Source of the DNA: Clostridiales bacterium
Lineage (GTDB): Bacteria; Bacillota; Clostridia; Lachnospirales; Lachnospiraceae
Assembly (NCBI GenBank): GCA_018376135.1
Contig: JAHABX010000013.1
Span: 1-64,000 of the forward strand
DNA length: 64,000 bases
Direction: 5' to 3'
Shown: positions 8,872-18,497 of the stretch, piece after piece
Numbering within the stretch: position 1 is the stretch's first letter
Layout: each line of letters begins with the position of its first letter
Program-made: the position numbers and the translations under genes
Notes under the pieces: generated by a model
Databases searched by the model: none
What the model was told of the DNA's origin: nothing
Seen by the model: only the letters and a program-made list of their open reading frames with translations

Positions 8872-9846
8872 TCATCCGCCGATCTGAGACATGATCCTTT
8901 GCTCTTTATTTTCTCCGCTGTTCTGAAAAAAGGCATGTCCTTCCGGTTTTTCCAGCAGCGCTTCTCTGATCAGTTCCTGCAGCTCCTCCAGGGAAGCACC
9001 TGCTCTTAACGGCTCCCGCATATCTTTTCCCCGGTCGTACTGCAGACAGGTCTTCAGATATCCCTGCGAGGTCAGCCTTACCCGATTACAGGTATGGCAA
9101 AACTTATGACTGACAGCACTGATAAATCCAATCCTTCCATGGAACCCGGCAAATTCATAATAGTGTCCAGGTCCGTTTCCGAGGATCTCCGACACCGGTC
9201 CTGCCGGTCCAAACCGGTCCTCCAGTATCTCAAGTATCTCCTGCTCGCTTCTTCCCTGAAAACCCTTTCCCAGACCGATGGGCATCATCTCTATAAAACG
9301 CACATGTACCAGACAGGTGCGGGCAAGCTCTGCCAGCTCACACAGCTCCTCTTCACTCTGCCCCATGGGAACACAGTTGATCTTCAGCGGAATACCGGGA
9401 TATCTCAAAGCCTCCCGCATCCCCTCCAGTACCTGATCAAGACAGTCTCTTCTGGTGATCTGCTGATAGGTTCCGGGATCCAGGCTGTCCAGGCTCAGGT
9501 TGATACTGTCGATCCCGGCTTCTGCCAGCTCCTTCATCTGCTCCTGCAAAAGCACTCCATTCGTCGTCAGAGTTACCTGCTCAATACCCGGAATCGCTTT
9601 CAGCTCTCCCACAAGCCCTGCCAGATTCCTGCGGACCAGCGGTTCCCCTCCTGTCAGCTTCACCTTGCGGAAACCCAGTCCTGCAAAAGCCTCTGTAAGC
9701 CGCAGGATCTCATCATATCTGAGAATCTCCTCATGACTGCACGCAGGGATCCCGTCCTCCGGCATACAGTAACAGCATCTTAAATTACAACGGTCTGTCA
9801 CGGAGATCCGTATGTAATCGATCTCTCTGCCTTTTCCGTCAATCAT
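8872..9846 (-). CDS. moaA: GTP 3',8-cyclase MoaA
   Basis: Radical SAM enzyme that converts GTP to 3',8-cyclo-GTP in the first step of molybdenum cofactor synthesis. The N-terminal cluster motif CNLRCCYC (Cys20, 24, 27) binds the SAM [4Fe-4S] cluster. The C-terminal CHTC plus a third Cys 14 residues later (GYLKTCL) binds the second cluster. The protein ends in Gly-Gly, the tail needed for catalysis in MoaA. Length 324 aa is normal. It overlaps moaC by 8 nt. No moaB, moaE, moaD, moeA or molybdate transporter genes are in the window. Confidence 0.96.
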   Translation of the reverse strand: MIDGKGREIDYIRISVTDRCNLRCCYCMPEDGIPACSHEEILRYDEILRLTEAFAGLGFRKVKLTGGEPLVRRNLAGLVGELKAIPGIEQVTLTTNGVLLQEQMKELAEAGIDSINLSLDSLDPGTYQQITRRDCLDQVLEGMREALRYPGIPLKINCVPMGQSEEELCELAELARTCLVHVRFIEMMPIGLGKGFQGRSEQEILEILEDRFGPAGPVSEILGNGPGHYYEFAGFHGRIGFISAVSHKFCHTCNRVRLTSQGYLKTCLQYDRGKDMREPLRAGASLEELQELIREALLEKPEGHAFFQNSGENKEQRIMSQIGG

Positions 9847-10318
9847 ATCTGAAATCCCCGCTCTTTCCTCCGGTCTTCTCCATCAGATGGATCTCCTGAA
9901 GCTCCATCCGTTTGTCAATCGCCTTGCACATATCATAAATGGTCAGAAGCGCAGTGGTCACACCGGTCAGTGCTTCCATCTCTACGCCTGTCTTCCCCTC
10001 TGTCTTTACCAGGCAGACTGCTTTGATACGGCTGTTCTCTTCATCCAGTTCAAAATCTACCGAACACTTCTGTATCTGCAGCGTATGGCACATGGGGATC
10101 AGGGCCGCCGTCTGCTTCACTCCCATGATGCCTGCCACTCTTGCCACGCCGAGCACATCTCCCTTTTTTACCTGATGATTCTTTACCGCATCCATGATCT
10201 CCGAACTGACCCGTATAAACCCTTGAGCGATCGCTGTCCGGACGGTCACCTGCTTTCCGGTCACATCCACCATGACTGCATTGCCGTCTTCATCAAAATG
10301 TGTAAATCCCTTTTCCAT
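9839..10318 (-). CDS. moaC: Cyclic pyranopterin monophosphate synthase MoaC
   Basis: Acts after MoaA to form cyclic pyranopterin monophosphate. The typical start (THFDEDGNAVMVDVTGK), MCHTLQIQKCSVDF and GVEMEALTGVTTALLTIYDMCKA blocks of MoaC are present. Length 159 aa is normal. It is coupled to moaA by an 8-nt overlap and follows the GntR gene by 10 nt. The ribosome-binding site is weak and distant (AGAGGA about 14 nt upstream), so it may depend on translation from the upstream gene. Confidence 0.96.
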   Translation of the reverse strand: MEKGFTHFDEDGNAVMVDVTGKQVTVRTAIAQGFIRVSSEIMDAVKNHQVKKGDVLGVARVAGIMGVKQTAALIPMCHTLQIQKCSVDFELDEENSRIKAVCLVKTEGKTGVEMEALTGVTTALLTIYDMCKAIDKRMELQEIHLMEKTGGKSGDFRYD

Positions 10319-10328
10319 CTGTCTGTTC

Positions 10329-11033
10329 TCAGTCCTCTCTCTTCAGGACGGTCTCCTCATAATACTTCATATTATAGTCCACATGGAAGAACATGGTCTG
10401 CCGTGCTCTCTCCACATCCCGCTCCCTCAGTGCATCGATGATCTGCTGGTGGCAGGTAATGCCATGCCCCGGTCCAAAGCCTTCTGTCATGATCTTCATG
10501 GTCTGGGTCATCACATCCTTGATCACATCACTGATAAAGATTGCGATCTGGTTGCCAGTGCTGTGAGTCAGAAGTCTGTGGAACTCATTGTCATAAATGA
10601 CATATCTCTCATAATCATTCTGGCTCTCGATCATATTCTGAAGCGTCTCTTCCATCTCCGCAATCTGTTCATCCGTCACACTGGCAGCCGCCCATGCCGC
10701 TACCATAGGCTCAAAATGGATCCGGAAGCGCATCACATCCATCAGATCATTGGCAGTCAGGTATTCCGCCGGGATCACTCCCTTGATGAAGCTCTGCAGA
10801 TCGAAGCCCTTTACATAAGAGCCCTCTCCCAGCTTCGTCTCCAGAAGCCCAAGCGCCACCAGCTTCTGGATCGCCTGACGCACCGTTACCCGGCTGACCC
10901 CGAAGGTGTCGCACAACTGATTCTCTGAAGGGATCTTCTCCCCTTCCTTCCAGTCTCCGTTCAAAATCTGCTCTTTCATCTGGGCAAGGACCTGTTCGCC
11001 GATGCTCTCTTTCTTAATCGCTGTTAAACCCAT
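10329..11033 (-). CDS. GntR family transcriptional regulator, FadR/FCD subfamily
   Basis: One-component regulator with an N-terminal winged helix (residues about 8-75; GEKIPSENQLCDTFGVSRVT) and a helical FCD ligand domain. Likely metal- or ligand-binding positions are seen in YDNEFHRLLTHSTGNQ and MFFHVDYNM. I place the start at ATG 11031-11033. GTG at 11040-11042, three codons upstream, is equally open and lies 4 nt after AAGGA. The gene shares a short gap with moaC, so it may control the moa genes or the HAD gene upstream. Regulators of this subfamily usually sense carboxylic acids, so the link to molybdopterin is not obvious. Confidence 0.88.
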   Translation of the reverse strand: MGLTAIKKESIGEQVLAQMKEQILNGDWKEGEKIPSENQLCDTFGVSRVTVRQAIQKLVALGLLETKLGEGSYVKGFDLQSFIKGVIPAEYLTANDLMDVMRFRIHFEPMVAAWAAASVTDEQIAEMEETLQNMIESQNDYERYVIYDNEFHRLLTHSTGNQIAIFISDVIKDVMTQTMKIMTEGFGPGHGITCHQQIIDALRERDVERARQTMFFHVDYNMKYYEETVLKRED

Positions 11034-11081
11034 ATTAACCACTCAATCCTTTATCTGACTAGACTCTCTTGTTACTTCCCC

Positions 11082-11729
11082 TTACTGGTCTTCGGCAAGC
11101 AGCTCCCCCAGCTCCATCACATAGCGGTCGCTGTATTTCCTTGCCAGCTCTTCTTCTTTTTCCGAAGGCTCATAGACTCCTATGGTCCAAAATCCCGCCT
11201 CCTTCGCCGTTCTGAGCGCGTATGCCGAATCCTCTATGACCACACACTCTGATGGTTCTGCCCCGAACTGCCGGGCTGCCATCTGATAGATATGGGGCTT
11301 TGTCTTACCTGCTCCTGCCATGGCGCAATCCAGCAGGAAATCAAAGCAGGACAGAATCCCGTTATGCTCCAGTGCCGGCTGAACCAGCGACAGTGCGGAT
11401 GCCGTCGCCACACAGAGGGATACTCCCTTTCCCTTCAGGAACCGGATATATGCCTCCGCTCCCGGCTTCAGCCCGACCAGCTCTGCATAGCAGCGCTCAA
11501 TCCGTTCACACGCACCCTGATGGATCGTCTCTGCATCCTCCTTCAGACCAAACTCCTCCTTCAGAAAGACTGCCGCCTCCGAAAGAGACATGGATGCCAT
11601 CCGGTCATTCAGATCCTCTGGTCCCACAATTCCCTTTTCCGCCAGAAAATCCAGTCCCAGATTTTCCCAGTAGGGAATGGAGTCCAGAACGGTTCCGTCC
11701 ATATCAAATATTGCATATTTAAATTCCAT
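11082..11729 (-). CDS. HAD-superfamily hydrolase, beta-phosphoglucomutase-like
   Basis: Soluble phosphatase or phosphomutase of 215 aa. Motif I is DMDGTVLDS with the nucleophile Asp near residue 9, followed by a helical cap, motif II in the VATAS segment, motif III Lys in GKTKP, and motif IV ECVVIEDS. This layout fits subfamily IA with the C1 cap. The substrate cannot be told from the sequence. It lies between parC (9 nt upstream) and the GntR gene, with no sugar-specific neighbours apart from the distant ABC operon. Confidence 0.88.
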   Translation of the reverse strand: MEFKYAIFDMDGTVLDSIPYWENLGLDFLAEKGIVGPEDLNDRMASMSLSEAAVFLKEEFGLKEDAETIHQGACERIERCYAELVGLKPGAEAYIRFLKGKGVSLCVATASALSLVQPALEHNGILSCFDFLLDCAMAGAGKTKPHIYQMAARQFGAEPSECVVIEDSAYALRTAKEAGFWTIGVYEPSEKEEELARKYSDRYVMELGELLAEDQ

Positions 11730-11738
11730 CTGTCTCTC

Positions 11739-13979
11739 CTATACCCTTATCTTTGTTCCCTTCTGATCACGGCTTCCGGACTTCAGCTTATGCAGAGCCA
11801 CCTCTTTTTCTTTGTAGATCATGCTCTGCTCCTCCCGGCTGCCAAAAAGATATACTTCTTCCAGACTGTCCTTCACGCCCAGCTTCATGGCACGCACGCC
11901 GATTGCCGCCTTTTTCTTCTCCGGTATCTCATCTGCAGAAAACCGCAGGAAATATCCTTCCTCTGACTGCAGCACCACCTGCATATTATCACTCAGCAGT
12001 CCTGCAAAGAGCACCTGATCCCCTTCGTTTAATTTGGTAGCCACACTGGTCTTTGTGCGCACATCATACTCCAGACCGCCGACCACCTTGGTCATTCCAT
12101 AACGGGTGACAAAAAGAACCCTGCCGAATAAAAGCTCCTCCATACTGCAGATCAGCAGGATCTTTTCCTGAGAACTGTCAAAATTGCTGAAGTTATCAAT
12201 CGGGAACGCCTTATCTCTGAATTTTCCAAAGGGAAGCTCCAGAACCTTTGCCGTGTGCATCTTGCCCGTGTCCGTAAAAATACAGATCCGGTCCGTATTA
12301 CGGCAGGTCAGCACATGACGGCTCTCTGTATCCGCCGCCTCTTTGTTCCGCTCATAGGTAGGTACATCCACCGTACGACAGTACCCAAACCGGTCCATAA
12401 GGAAGACGACCGGCATCTCCTCCACCTTTTTTTCCACAAATACGGTCTCTGCCCCATTCTCTATGATGGTCTTCCGCGGCACCCCATAGGACTTTTTGAA
12501 TCCGTCCAGCTCCTGAATGATAACCTTCGCCATTTCGTCATAATTGTTCAGGATCTCTGAATATCTGGCAATATTTTTCATAGTGGCATCATGTTCCTTC
12601 ATCAGCGCCTCGATCTCCAATCCGATCAGCTTATAGAGACGCATCTCCAGGATTGCTGCCGCCTGCCGCTCTGTAAAACGAAACTTCTCCGCCTGAAGTC
12701 TGGATTTCTCGGATTTAAAGCGAATCCCTTCAGTCTTTCCGCTCATCAGGCATGCCTTTGCCATCTTCATATCCCGGCTGCCCCGCAGCATCTCAATGAT
12801 CAGGTCAATCACGTCACACGCCTTGATCAGACCCTCCTGAATCTCCTTCCGGTCCAGCTCCTTGTTCAGGAGCGTACGGTATTTTCTTGTATTGATCTCG
12901 AACTGAAAGTCGATCACCTGATCGAAGATCCGGGTCAGTCCCAGCGTCTCCGGTCTGCCGTCCGCCACTGCCAGCATATTGACACCGAAGGTATCCTCCA
13001 GACGGGTCTTCTTATACAGCATGTTGGTAAGCTGCTCTGTATCCGCGCCCTTTTTCAGCTCCAGGACGATACGGATCCCCTCCTTGGAGGACTGGTTCGT
13101 AATATCCACAATATCCGTAGTCTTCTTTGTCTCCACCAGTGTTCCGATATCGTTCAGAAATTTGCCGATATTTGCCCCGATCATAGTATAAGGGATCTCC
13201 GTAATGACAAGCTGCTCCCTGCCTCCCTTTACCTTCTCCACTTCCACCTTTCCGCGGATCCTGATCTTCCCGGTTCCGGTCTTATAGATCTCCGTCAGAT
13301 CATCCTTGTTGACCACGATTCCTCCCGTGGGAAAATCCGGCCCCGGCATGATCTGGAGAAGCTCCTCCACCGTAAGCCTGGGATTGATCATATATGCCTT
13401 CATGGCGTCGATGGTCTCCGCAAGATTGTGGGGCGGAATACTGGTGGACATGCCCACCGCGATTCCCTCCGCGCCGTTGATCAAAAGATGAGGGATCCTC
13501 GCCGGAAGAACGCCCGGCTCCTTCTCCGTCTCATCAAAGTTCGGCACAAAATCCACGATATCCTTGTCCAGATCCGCCAGAAGCGCTTCCTCACTGACCT
13601 TCTGAAGTCTCGCCTCCGTATAACGCATGGCTGCCGCTCCGTCTCCCTCGATGGAACCGAAGTTGCCGTGTCCGTCCACCAGCGGAAGCCCCTTTTTAAA
13701 ATCCTGACTCATAACCACCAGGGCATCATAGATGGAGCTGTCTCCATGGGGGTGGTATTTACCCATGGTATCTCCCACGATACGGGCACACTTTCGATAA
13801 GGGCGGTCACTGCGGATGCCCAGCTCATGCATATCATAAAGCGTCCTTCTCTGTACCGGCTTTAGGCCGTCCCGTACATCCGGCAGTGCCCTTGCCACAA
13901 TGACGCTCATGGCATAGTCAATATAGGACTTCTGCATGATGTCGGAATATTCTGTTTTGATAATCATCTCTTCACTCAT
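11739..13979 (-). CDS. parC: DNA topoisomerase IV subunit A (ParC)
   Basis: Breakage-reunion subunit of a type IIA topoisomerase of 746 aa. The N-terminal domain has the usual RALPDVRDGLKPVQRR block, the quinolone-determining region (GKYHPHGDSSIYDALV) and the catalytic tyrosine in RYTEARL. The C-terminal beta-pinwheel is shorter than in GyrA and I see no GyrA box (QRRGGKG), which favours ParC over GyrA. AGGAGG lies 6 nt upstream, adjoining the parE stop codon. The pair parE-parC forms an operon. Confidence 0.92.
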   Translation of the reverse strand: MSEEMIIKTEYSDIMQKSYIDYAMSVIVARALPDVRDGLKPVQRRTLYDMHELGIRSDRPYRKCARIVGDTMGKYHPHGDSSIYDALVVMSQDFKKGLPLVDGHGNFGSIEGDGAAAMRYTEARLQKVSEEALLADLDKDIVDFVPNFDETEKEPGVLPARIPHLLINGAEGIAVGMSTSIPPHNLAETIDAMKAYMINPRLTVEELLQIMPGPDFPTGGIVVNKDDLTEIYKTGTGKIRIRGKVEVEKVKGGREQLVITEIPYTMIGANIGKFLNDIGTLVETKKTTDIVDITNQSSKEGIRIVLELKKGADTEQLTNMLYKKTRLEDTFGVNMLAVADGRPETLGLTRIFDQVIDFQFEINTRKYRTLLNKELDRKEIQEGLIKACDVIDLIIEMLRGSRDMKMAKACLMSGKTEGIRFKSEKSRLQAEKFRFTERQAAAILEMRLYKLIGLEIEALMKEHDATMKNIARYSEILNNYDEMAKVIIQELDGFKKSYGVPRKTIIENGAETVFVEKKVEEMPVVFLMDRFGYCRTVDVPTYERNKEAADTESRHVLTCRNTDRICIFTDTGKMHTAKVLELPFGKFRDKAFPIDNFSNFDSSQEKILLICSMEELLFGRVLFVTRYGMTKVVGGLEYDVRTKTSVATKLNEGDQVLFAGLLSDNMQVVLQSEEGYFLRFSADEIPEKKKAAIGVRAMKLGVKDSLEEVYLFGSREEQSMIYKEKEVALHKLKSGSRDQKGTKIRV

Positions 13980-13989
13980 GCCGTGCCTC

Positions 13990-15912
13990 CTATATATCCA
14001 GCTCTGCGTCTACTGCATTTTCATAGATAAACTGTCTTCTGGGCGGAACCTCGGTCCCCATCAGCATCTCTGTCACGGAGGATGCCAGGCGGGCGTCTTC
14101 GATCTCCACCAGCTTCAGCCTGCGGCTCTCCGGATTCATGGTTGTCTCCCAAAGCTGCTGTGCGTCCATCTCTCCCAGACCCTTGTAGCGCTGCAGCGTA
14201 AATGCACCGGTGTGCTTCTTCCGGTACTTTTCCAGCGCCTTGTCGTCATACAGGTATTCTTCCTTCCCTCTGGACGGCATGGCTTTATAAAGAGGCGGCA
14301 TGGCAATATACACATGTCCCTCGAAGATCAGCTCCGGCATAAAACGGTAGAACAGGGTCAGAAGCAGCGTACTGATATGAGCCCCGTCCACATCCGCATC
14401 CGCCATGATGATGATCTTGTCATAACGCAGCTTCGTAATATCGAAATCATTTCCATAGCCCTCGGAAAACCCGCAGCCAAAGGCATTGATCATGGTCTTG
14501 ATCTCTGCATTTGCCAGCACCTTGTCGATGCTTGCCTTCTCCACATTCAGGATCTTGCCGCGGATCGGGAGGATTGCCTGATACGCCCGGTTCCGGGCTG
14601 TCTTTGCCGAACCGCCCGCAGAGTCTCCCTCCACGATGAAGATCTCACATTTGGATGCGTCTCTGCTCTCGCAGTTCGCCAGCTTCCCGTTGGAGTCAAA
14701 GGAAAACTTCTGCTTTGTCAGAAGATTGGTCTTCGCCCGCTCCTCGGTCTTACGGATCTTGGCTGCCTTTTCCGCACAGCCGATCACCGCCTTCAAGGTC
14801 TCCAGATTCCGGTCAAAATACCGCTGGATCTCCTCACCGGTCACCTTTGACGTGGCTTTCGACGCATCCTGATTATCCAGCTTTGTCTTGGTCTGCCCTT
14901 CAAAACGGGGTGCCGGATGCTTGATGGAAACCACTGCCGTCATGCCGTTGCGCACATCCGCTCCGGTAAAGTTCGGATCCTTTTCCTTCAGGATCCCCAG
15001 CTCCCTGGCATAGGCATTGACGACCGTGGTAAATATGGTCTTAAATCCGGTAATATGTGTGCCGCCTTCTGCATTGTAAATATTGTTGCAGAAGCCAAGC
15101 ACATTTTCATGAAATTCATTGATATACTGGAAGGCACACTCCACGGTAATACCTTCGCTCTCTCCCTTAAAGCACACAATATCATGAACCGTATCCTGAG
15201 AGCGGTTCAGATCCTTCACAAAGCCTGCCAGTCCGTCAGGCTCATGATAAACGATCTGTTCCACCTGAGCTCCTCTGCGGTCCTCAAAGAGGATCGTCAG
15301 CTCCGGATTCAGATAAGCGGTCTCATGCATCCTGCTTTTGACCTCCTCTGCCTTAAATCTGGTCTTCTCAAAGATCTCCGGATCCGGCAGAAAATTGATC
15401 TTCGTTCCGGTCTTCCTGGTTTTCCCGATGGTCGGAAGAAGACCGTCTATCAGCTCGATGGTCGGATTACCCTGCTCATAATGATCATGATGGATGAATC
15501 CATCCCTCGACACCTCTATATCCAGATAAGTAGACAGGGCATTCACCACCGATGAACCGACTCCGTGAAGTCCTCCGCTGGTCTTATAGACAGAATCATC
15601 AAACTTTCCTCCCGCATGCAGAGTGGTAAATACCAGACGCTCTGCAGACATTCCCTTCGCATGCATTCCCACCGGGATACCGCGGCCATTGTCACAGACC
15701 GTACAGGAACCGTCCTTCTCCAGATACACCTCGATCTGACTGCAGTATCCGGCCAGATGCTCGTCCACGGAATTATCCACGATCTCGTAGATCAGATGAT
15801 TCAGACCCTTCGTTGAAACACTGCCGATGTACATACCGGGTCTTTTCCGGACTGCCTCCAGACCCTCCAGGACAGAGATACTGTCCGCATCATAGGTGTT
15901 GTTTTTTGCCAT
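13990..15912 (-). CDS. parE: DNA topoisomerase IV subunit B (ParE)
   Basis: ATPase subunit of 640 aa acting with ParC in chromosome decatenation. GHKL elements are visible: EIVDNSVDEHLAG, DNGRGIPVG and GGLHGVGSSVVNALS. The TOPRIM domain shows EGDSAGGSA and the metal-binding DADVDGAHI. The C-terminus has the usual QRYKGLGEMDAQQLWETTMNP. The start has AAAGGAG 8 nt upstream. The gene is first in the pair, 10 nt before parC. GyrB-like proteins are similar in length, so the ParE call also leans on the neighbouring ParC. Confidence 0.92.
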   Translation of the reverse strand: MAKNNTYDADSISVLEGLEAVRKRPGMYIGSVSTKGLNHLIYEIVDNSVDEHLAGYCSQIEVYLEKDGSCTVCDNGRGIPVGMHAKGMSAERLVFTTLHAGGKFDDSVYKTSGGLHGVGSSVVNALSTYLDIEVSRDGFIHHDHYEQGNPTIELIDGLLPTIGKTRKTGTKINFLPDPEIFEKTRFKAEEVKSRMHETAYLNPELTILFEDRRGAQVEQIVYHEPDGLAGFVKDLNRSQDTVHDIVCFKGESEGITVECAFQYINEFHENVLGFCNNIYNAEGGTHITGFKTIFTTVVNAYARELGILKEKDPNFTGADVRNGMTAVVSIKHPAPRFEGQTKTKLDNQDASKATSKVTGEEIQRYFDRNLETLKAVIGCAEKAAKIRKTEERAKTNLLTKQKFSFDSNGKLANCESRDASKCEIFIVEGDSAGGSAKTARNRAYQAILPIRGKILNVEKASIDKVLANAEIKTMINAFGCGFSEGYGNDFDITKLRYDKIIIMADADVDGAHISTLLLTLFYRFMPELIFEGHVYIAMPPLYKAMPSRGKEEYLYDDKALEKYRKKHTGAFTLQRYKGLGEMDAQQLWETTMNPESRRLKLVEIEDARLASSVTEMLMGTEVPPRRQFIYENAVDAELDI

Positions 15913-15982
15913 ATGTCTTACTCCTTTAATTTCAAAACTACCTTACAGTATACCGAATATTCCCGGAAATAACAAGGGAAAG

Positions 15983-16021
15983 AAAAAAGGGAACCGCATC
16001 CCCTCCAGGGACACGGCTCCC
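15983..16021 (-). terminator. Intrinsic terminator of the glgC-glgD operon
   Basis: A 14-bp stem with three G-U pairs (15989-16002 and 16008-16021), a 5-nt loop and a run of six T on the minus strand. It begins 14 nt after the glgD stop and separates the operon from parE. Confidence 0.9.
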
Positions 16022-16035
16022 GTTTTCAGCTTCAC

Positions 16036-17151
16036 CTATAAAATATCATCTCTCTCAATATAGCCCGGTCTCTCCGGATCAGAAATGATCTCCTTCATGC
16101 GTGTGATCTTTGCAAATTTATCCACGACCTGATTCTCAATATGTACATCCGCTCCGATAACTGCTCCTGTCAGTACCACACAGTTGCGTACAACCGCACC
16201 CGGTTTCACCACACAGCCTCTTCCGATGATCGAATTCTCAACCGTTCCCTCAACCTTACATCCATTGGATACAAAGGATGATTTCACCTCTGCGGTCTCA
16301 AAATACTGTGTCGGGCAGGAATCGTTGGTGCGTGTGTAGATCGGCCACTCTTCGTTGAGCAGACCTCTGGCAGTCTTCAGATCCAGCAGACCCATATTGG
16401 CATCATAGTAGCTCTTGAAGTCCATGATCGGTGCAAAATATCCCTTATGTGCCACACCGCGGATATCCAGCTCTCCACATTTCTCATTGACAATATTCTT
16501 CAGATTGTACATGGAAGAAAGCTTCTGAGCTTCTTTTACAAGGTCTATGAACACTTCCTTCTTCATTACATAGGTATCCATGAAAATATTGCGGTTCTTC
16601 GCGGTTCCGCTGTTCTTCTCCATGGACTCTACGCCCTTCTGCTTATTCAGATTCAAGCAGTGGCAGTTCTGATATGCATCCTTTGCATTATCCACTGCAT
16701 GATAGAGCAGAGTCACGTCTGCGCCGGACTCCTCATGAGCCTGCAGAAGTGCACTGTAATCCTGTGTATACACCATATATCCCGGTGCAATTACTACATA
16801 TTTGGCTTTGTCTCTCTCAATGTGATCCAGATTCTCCGCATATGCCTTGATATCTGTGTTGTAGTAATCGTTCTCTTCCATGGAGCCGGTGAAAATAATA
16901 TCCAGACTTCCGCTCTTGGAATTGATATTGTAATGACGTCCGGTTCCCACATGCGCTACCAGTGAACGGGGCTTTCTTCTGACATATACCTGAATCCTTC
17001 CAATGTCACTGTTAGACATATTGGAGATCGGGAAGTCGATCACACGGTATCTGCCAAGGAAGGTAAATGCAGCGATCGAACGGTGTTTTTCCAATCCGTC
17101 CACCCAGATATGGTTCTCTGAAAAACTTATAATTCCTAATGCTTTTGCCAT
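16036..17151 (-). CDS. glgD: Glucose-1-phosphate adenylyltransferase subunit GlgD
   Basis: GlgC paralogue that in clostridia and bacilli forms a mixed ADP-glucose pyrophosphorylase with GlgC. The N-terminus (MAKALGIISFSENHIWVDGL) lacks the nucleotide-binding GGRGSRL loop of GlgC, consistent with a regulatory or weakly active subunit. Middle blocks (IDFPISNMSNSDI, PIYTRTNDSCPTQY) and the C-terminal left-handed beta-helix repeats with cysteines and valines (VKPGAVVRNCVVLTGAVIG) are typical. Length 371 aa. It starts 6 nt after the glgC stop with AGGGG about 9 nt before the ATG. Confidence 0.95.
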   Translation of the reverse strand: MAKALGIISFSENHIWVDGLEKHRSIAAFTFLGRYRVIDFPISNMSNSDIGRIQVYVRRKPRSLVAHVGTGRHYNINSKSGSLDIIFTGSMEENDYYNTDIKAYAENLDHIERDKAKYVVIAPGYMVYTQDYSALLQAHEESGADVTLLYHAVDNAKDAYQNCHCLNLNKQKGVESMEKNSGTAKNRNIFMDTYVMKKEVFIDLVKEAQKLSSMYNLKNIVNEKCGELDIRGVAHKGYFAPIMDFKSYYDANMGLLDLKTARGLLNEEWPIYTRTNDSCPTQYFETAEVKSSFVSNGCKVEGTVENSIIGRGCVVKPGAVVRNCVVLTGAVIGADVHIENQVVDKFAKITRMKEIISDPERPGYIERDDIL

Positions 17152-17157
17152 ATTCTT

Positions 17158-18294
17158 CTACCCCTTTACATTCTTCGCTATTAATTCAATATGTTCGCTT
17201 CCTGCTTCTCCGACAGATGCCTGCGCTGCGATCTTCACTCTATCAGCAACCAGCACACGCTGTACTACAGCACCCTCTTCCACAACTGCACCCGGCATCA
17301 GTACACTGTCTATGACCTTTGCACCTGCGCCGACCTTTGCACCTGTAAACAGTACGGAATTCTGAACCTCTCCCTCGATCACACAGCCCTGTGTAATGTA
17401 GGAATTCTTCACCTGTGCCTCACTGGATATGTACTGCGGAAGCGCAGGGATATCCTCTGTATAGATCTTCCAGGTATGGTCGTCCAGGTCCAGACCGCTC
17501 TTCTTATCCAGAAGGTCCATATTTGCCTCCCAAAGGGAATCGATGGTTCCTACATCCTTCCAGTAGCCCTTGAACTTATATGCGAAAAGTCTCTTGTCGT
17601 CATTCAGCAGGGTCGGGATAATATCCTTACCAAAGTCATGACTGGAGTTCTCGTTCTTCATATCTGCCACCAGAAGCTTTCTCAGAAGCTTCCAGTTGAA
17701 AATATAGATACCCATGGACGCAAGATTGCTCTTGGGCTCTGCAGGCTTCTCCTCAAATTCCACAATACGTCCCGTCTCCGGTTCTGTATTCATGATACCA
17801 AAACGGCTTGCTTCCTTGATCGGAACCTCAATAACTGCGATGGTAGCGTCCGCATTGTTCTCCTTATGGCTCTCCAGCATCTTCGCATAATTCATCTTAT
17901 AGATATGGTCACCGGACAGGATCAGGATATACTCCGGATCATAGTTGTCCACAAAATCAATATTCTGGGAAATCGCATCTGCAGTTCCTCTGTACACGTC
18001 CAGATTCGCATCTGCCTTCTCCCTCGGAGGAAGTACATATACGCCACTGTCGCGGGCATCCAGACCCCAGCGTCCGCCTCCTGCCACATAGCTGTTCAGA
18101 AGTACGGATTCATACTGCGTCAGCACACCTACCACATCGATTCCACTGTTTGCACAGTTACTCAACGGGAAATCGATGATCCGGTATTTGCCGCCATATG
18201 AAACAGCCGGCTTCGCTACTTTATTGGTAAGATCATGCAGTCGGGAACCTCGACCGCCTGCCAGTATCATTGCCAACATACTATTTTGTTTCAT
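17158..18294 (-). CDS. glgC: Glucose-1-phosphate adenylyltransferase GlgC
   Basis: Makes ADP-glucose from glucose-1-phosphate and ATP for glycogen synthesis. The pyrophosphorylase loop MILAGGRGSRLHDLT and the sugar-binding lysine region (VEFEEKP) are intact. The C-terminus has beta-helix repeats. The frame extends eight codons upstream to 18318, but ATG 18292-18294 is chosen because AGAGAGGA lies about 8 nt before it (378 aa). It leads the glgC-glgD operon from the promoter at 18367-18395. glgA, glgB and glgP are not in the window. Confidence 0.95.
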   Translation of the reverse strand: MKQNSMLAMILAGGRGSRLHDLTNKVAKPAVSYGGKYRIIDFPLSNCANSGIDVVGVLTQYESVLLNSYVAGGGRWGLDARDSGVYVLPPREKADANLDVYRGTADAISQNIDFVDNYDPEYILILSGDHIYKMNYAKMLESHKENNADATIAVIEVPIKEASRFGIMNTEPETGRIVEFEEKPAEPKSNLASMGIYIFNWKLLRKLLVADMKNENSSHDFGKDIIPTLLNDDKRLFAYKFKGYWKDVGTIDSLWEANMDLLDKKSGLDLDDHTWKIYTEDIPALPQYISSEAQVKNSYITQGCVIEGEVQNSVLFTGAKVGAGAKVIDSVLMPGAVVEEGAVVQRVLVADRVKIAAQASVGEAGSEHIELIAKNVKG

Positions 18295-18366
18295 AGTAAG
18301 GTCCTCTCTTTCATTCATATATACTCGTTATGCAATTGTGTGAAAAATATTAACATTTCATTTTCT

Positions 18367-18395
18367 ATTTTAGCACTTTTGCCAGCTCATCGCAA
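18367..18395 (-). promoter_or_regulatory. Sigma-A promoter for glgC-glgD
   Basis: On the minus strand, -35 TTGCGA (18390-18395) and -10 TAAAAT (18367-18372) are separated by 17 nt. This puts the start of transcription about 65 nt before the glgC ATG. Confidence 0.6.
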
Positions 18396-18440
18396 CAACA
18401 AAAACAAAAAAAGAGTAAAACCCCACAATAAAGAGAGACC

Positions 18441-18466
18441 GTCCTGAAGGTGTTGAACTTCAGGAC
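18441..18466 (-). terminator. Hairpin after the MBL-fold gene
   Basis: A 9-bp stem (18441-18449 and 18458-18466) with an 8-nt loop, 32 nt after the MBL-fold stop. On the minus strand it is followed by a pyrimidine-rich but not pure T stretch, so termination is plausible but not certain. Confidence 0.5.
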
Positions 18467-18497
18467 AGCCTGTCATATCATATGTTGCACGATTCTC

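Noticed and set aside
12591..13865. Plus-strand open frame of about 424 codons
   Set aside because: Antisense to parC with shadow-like composition.
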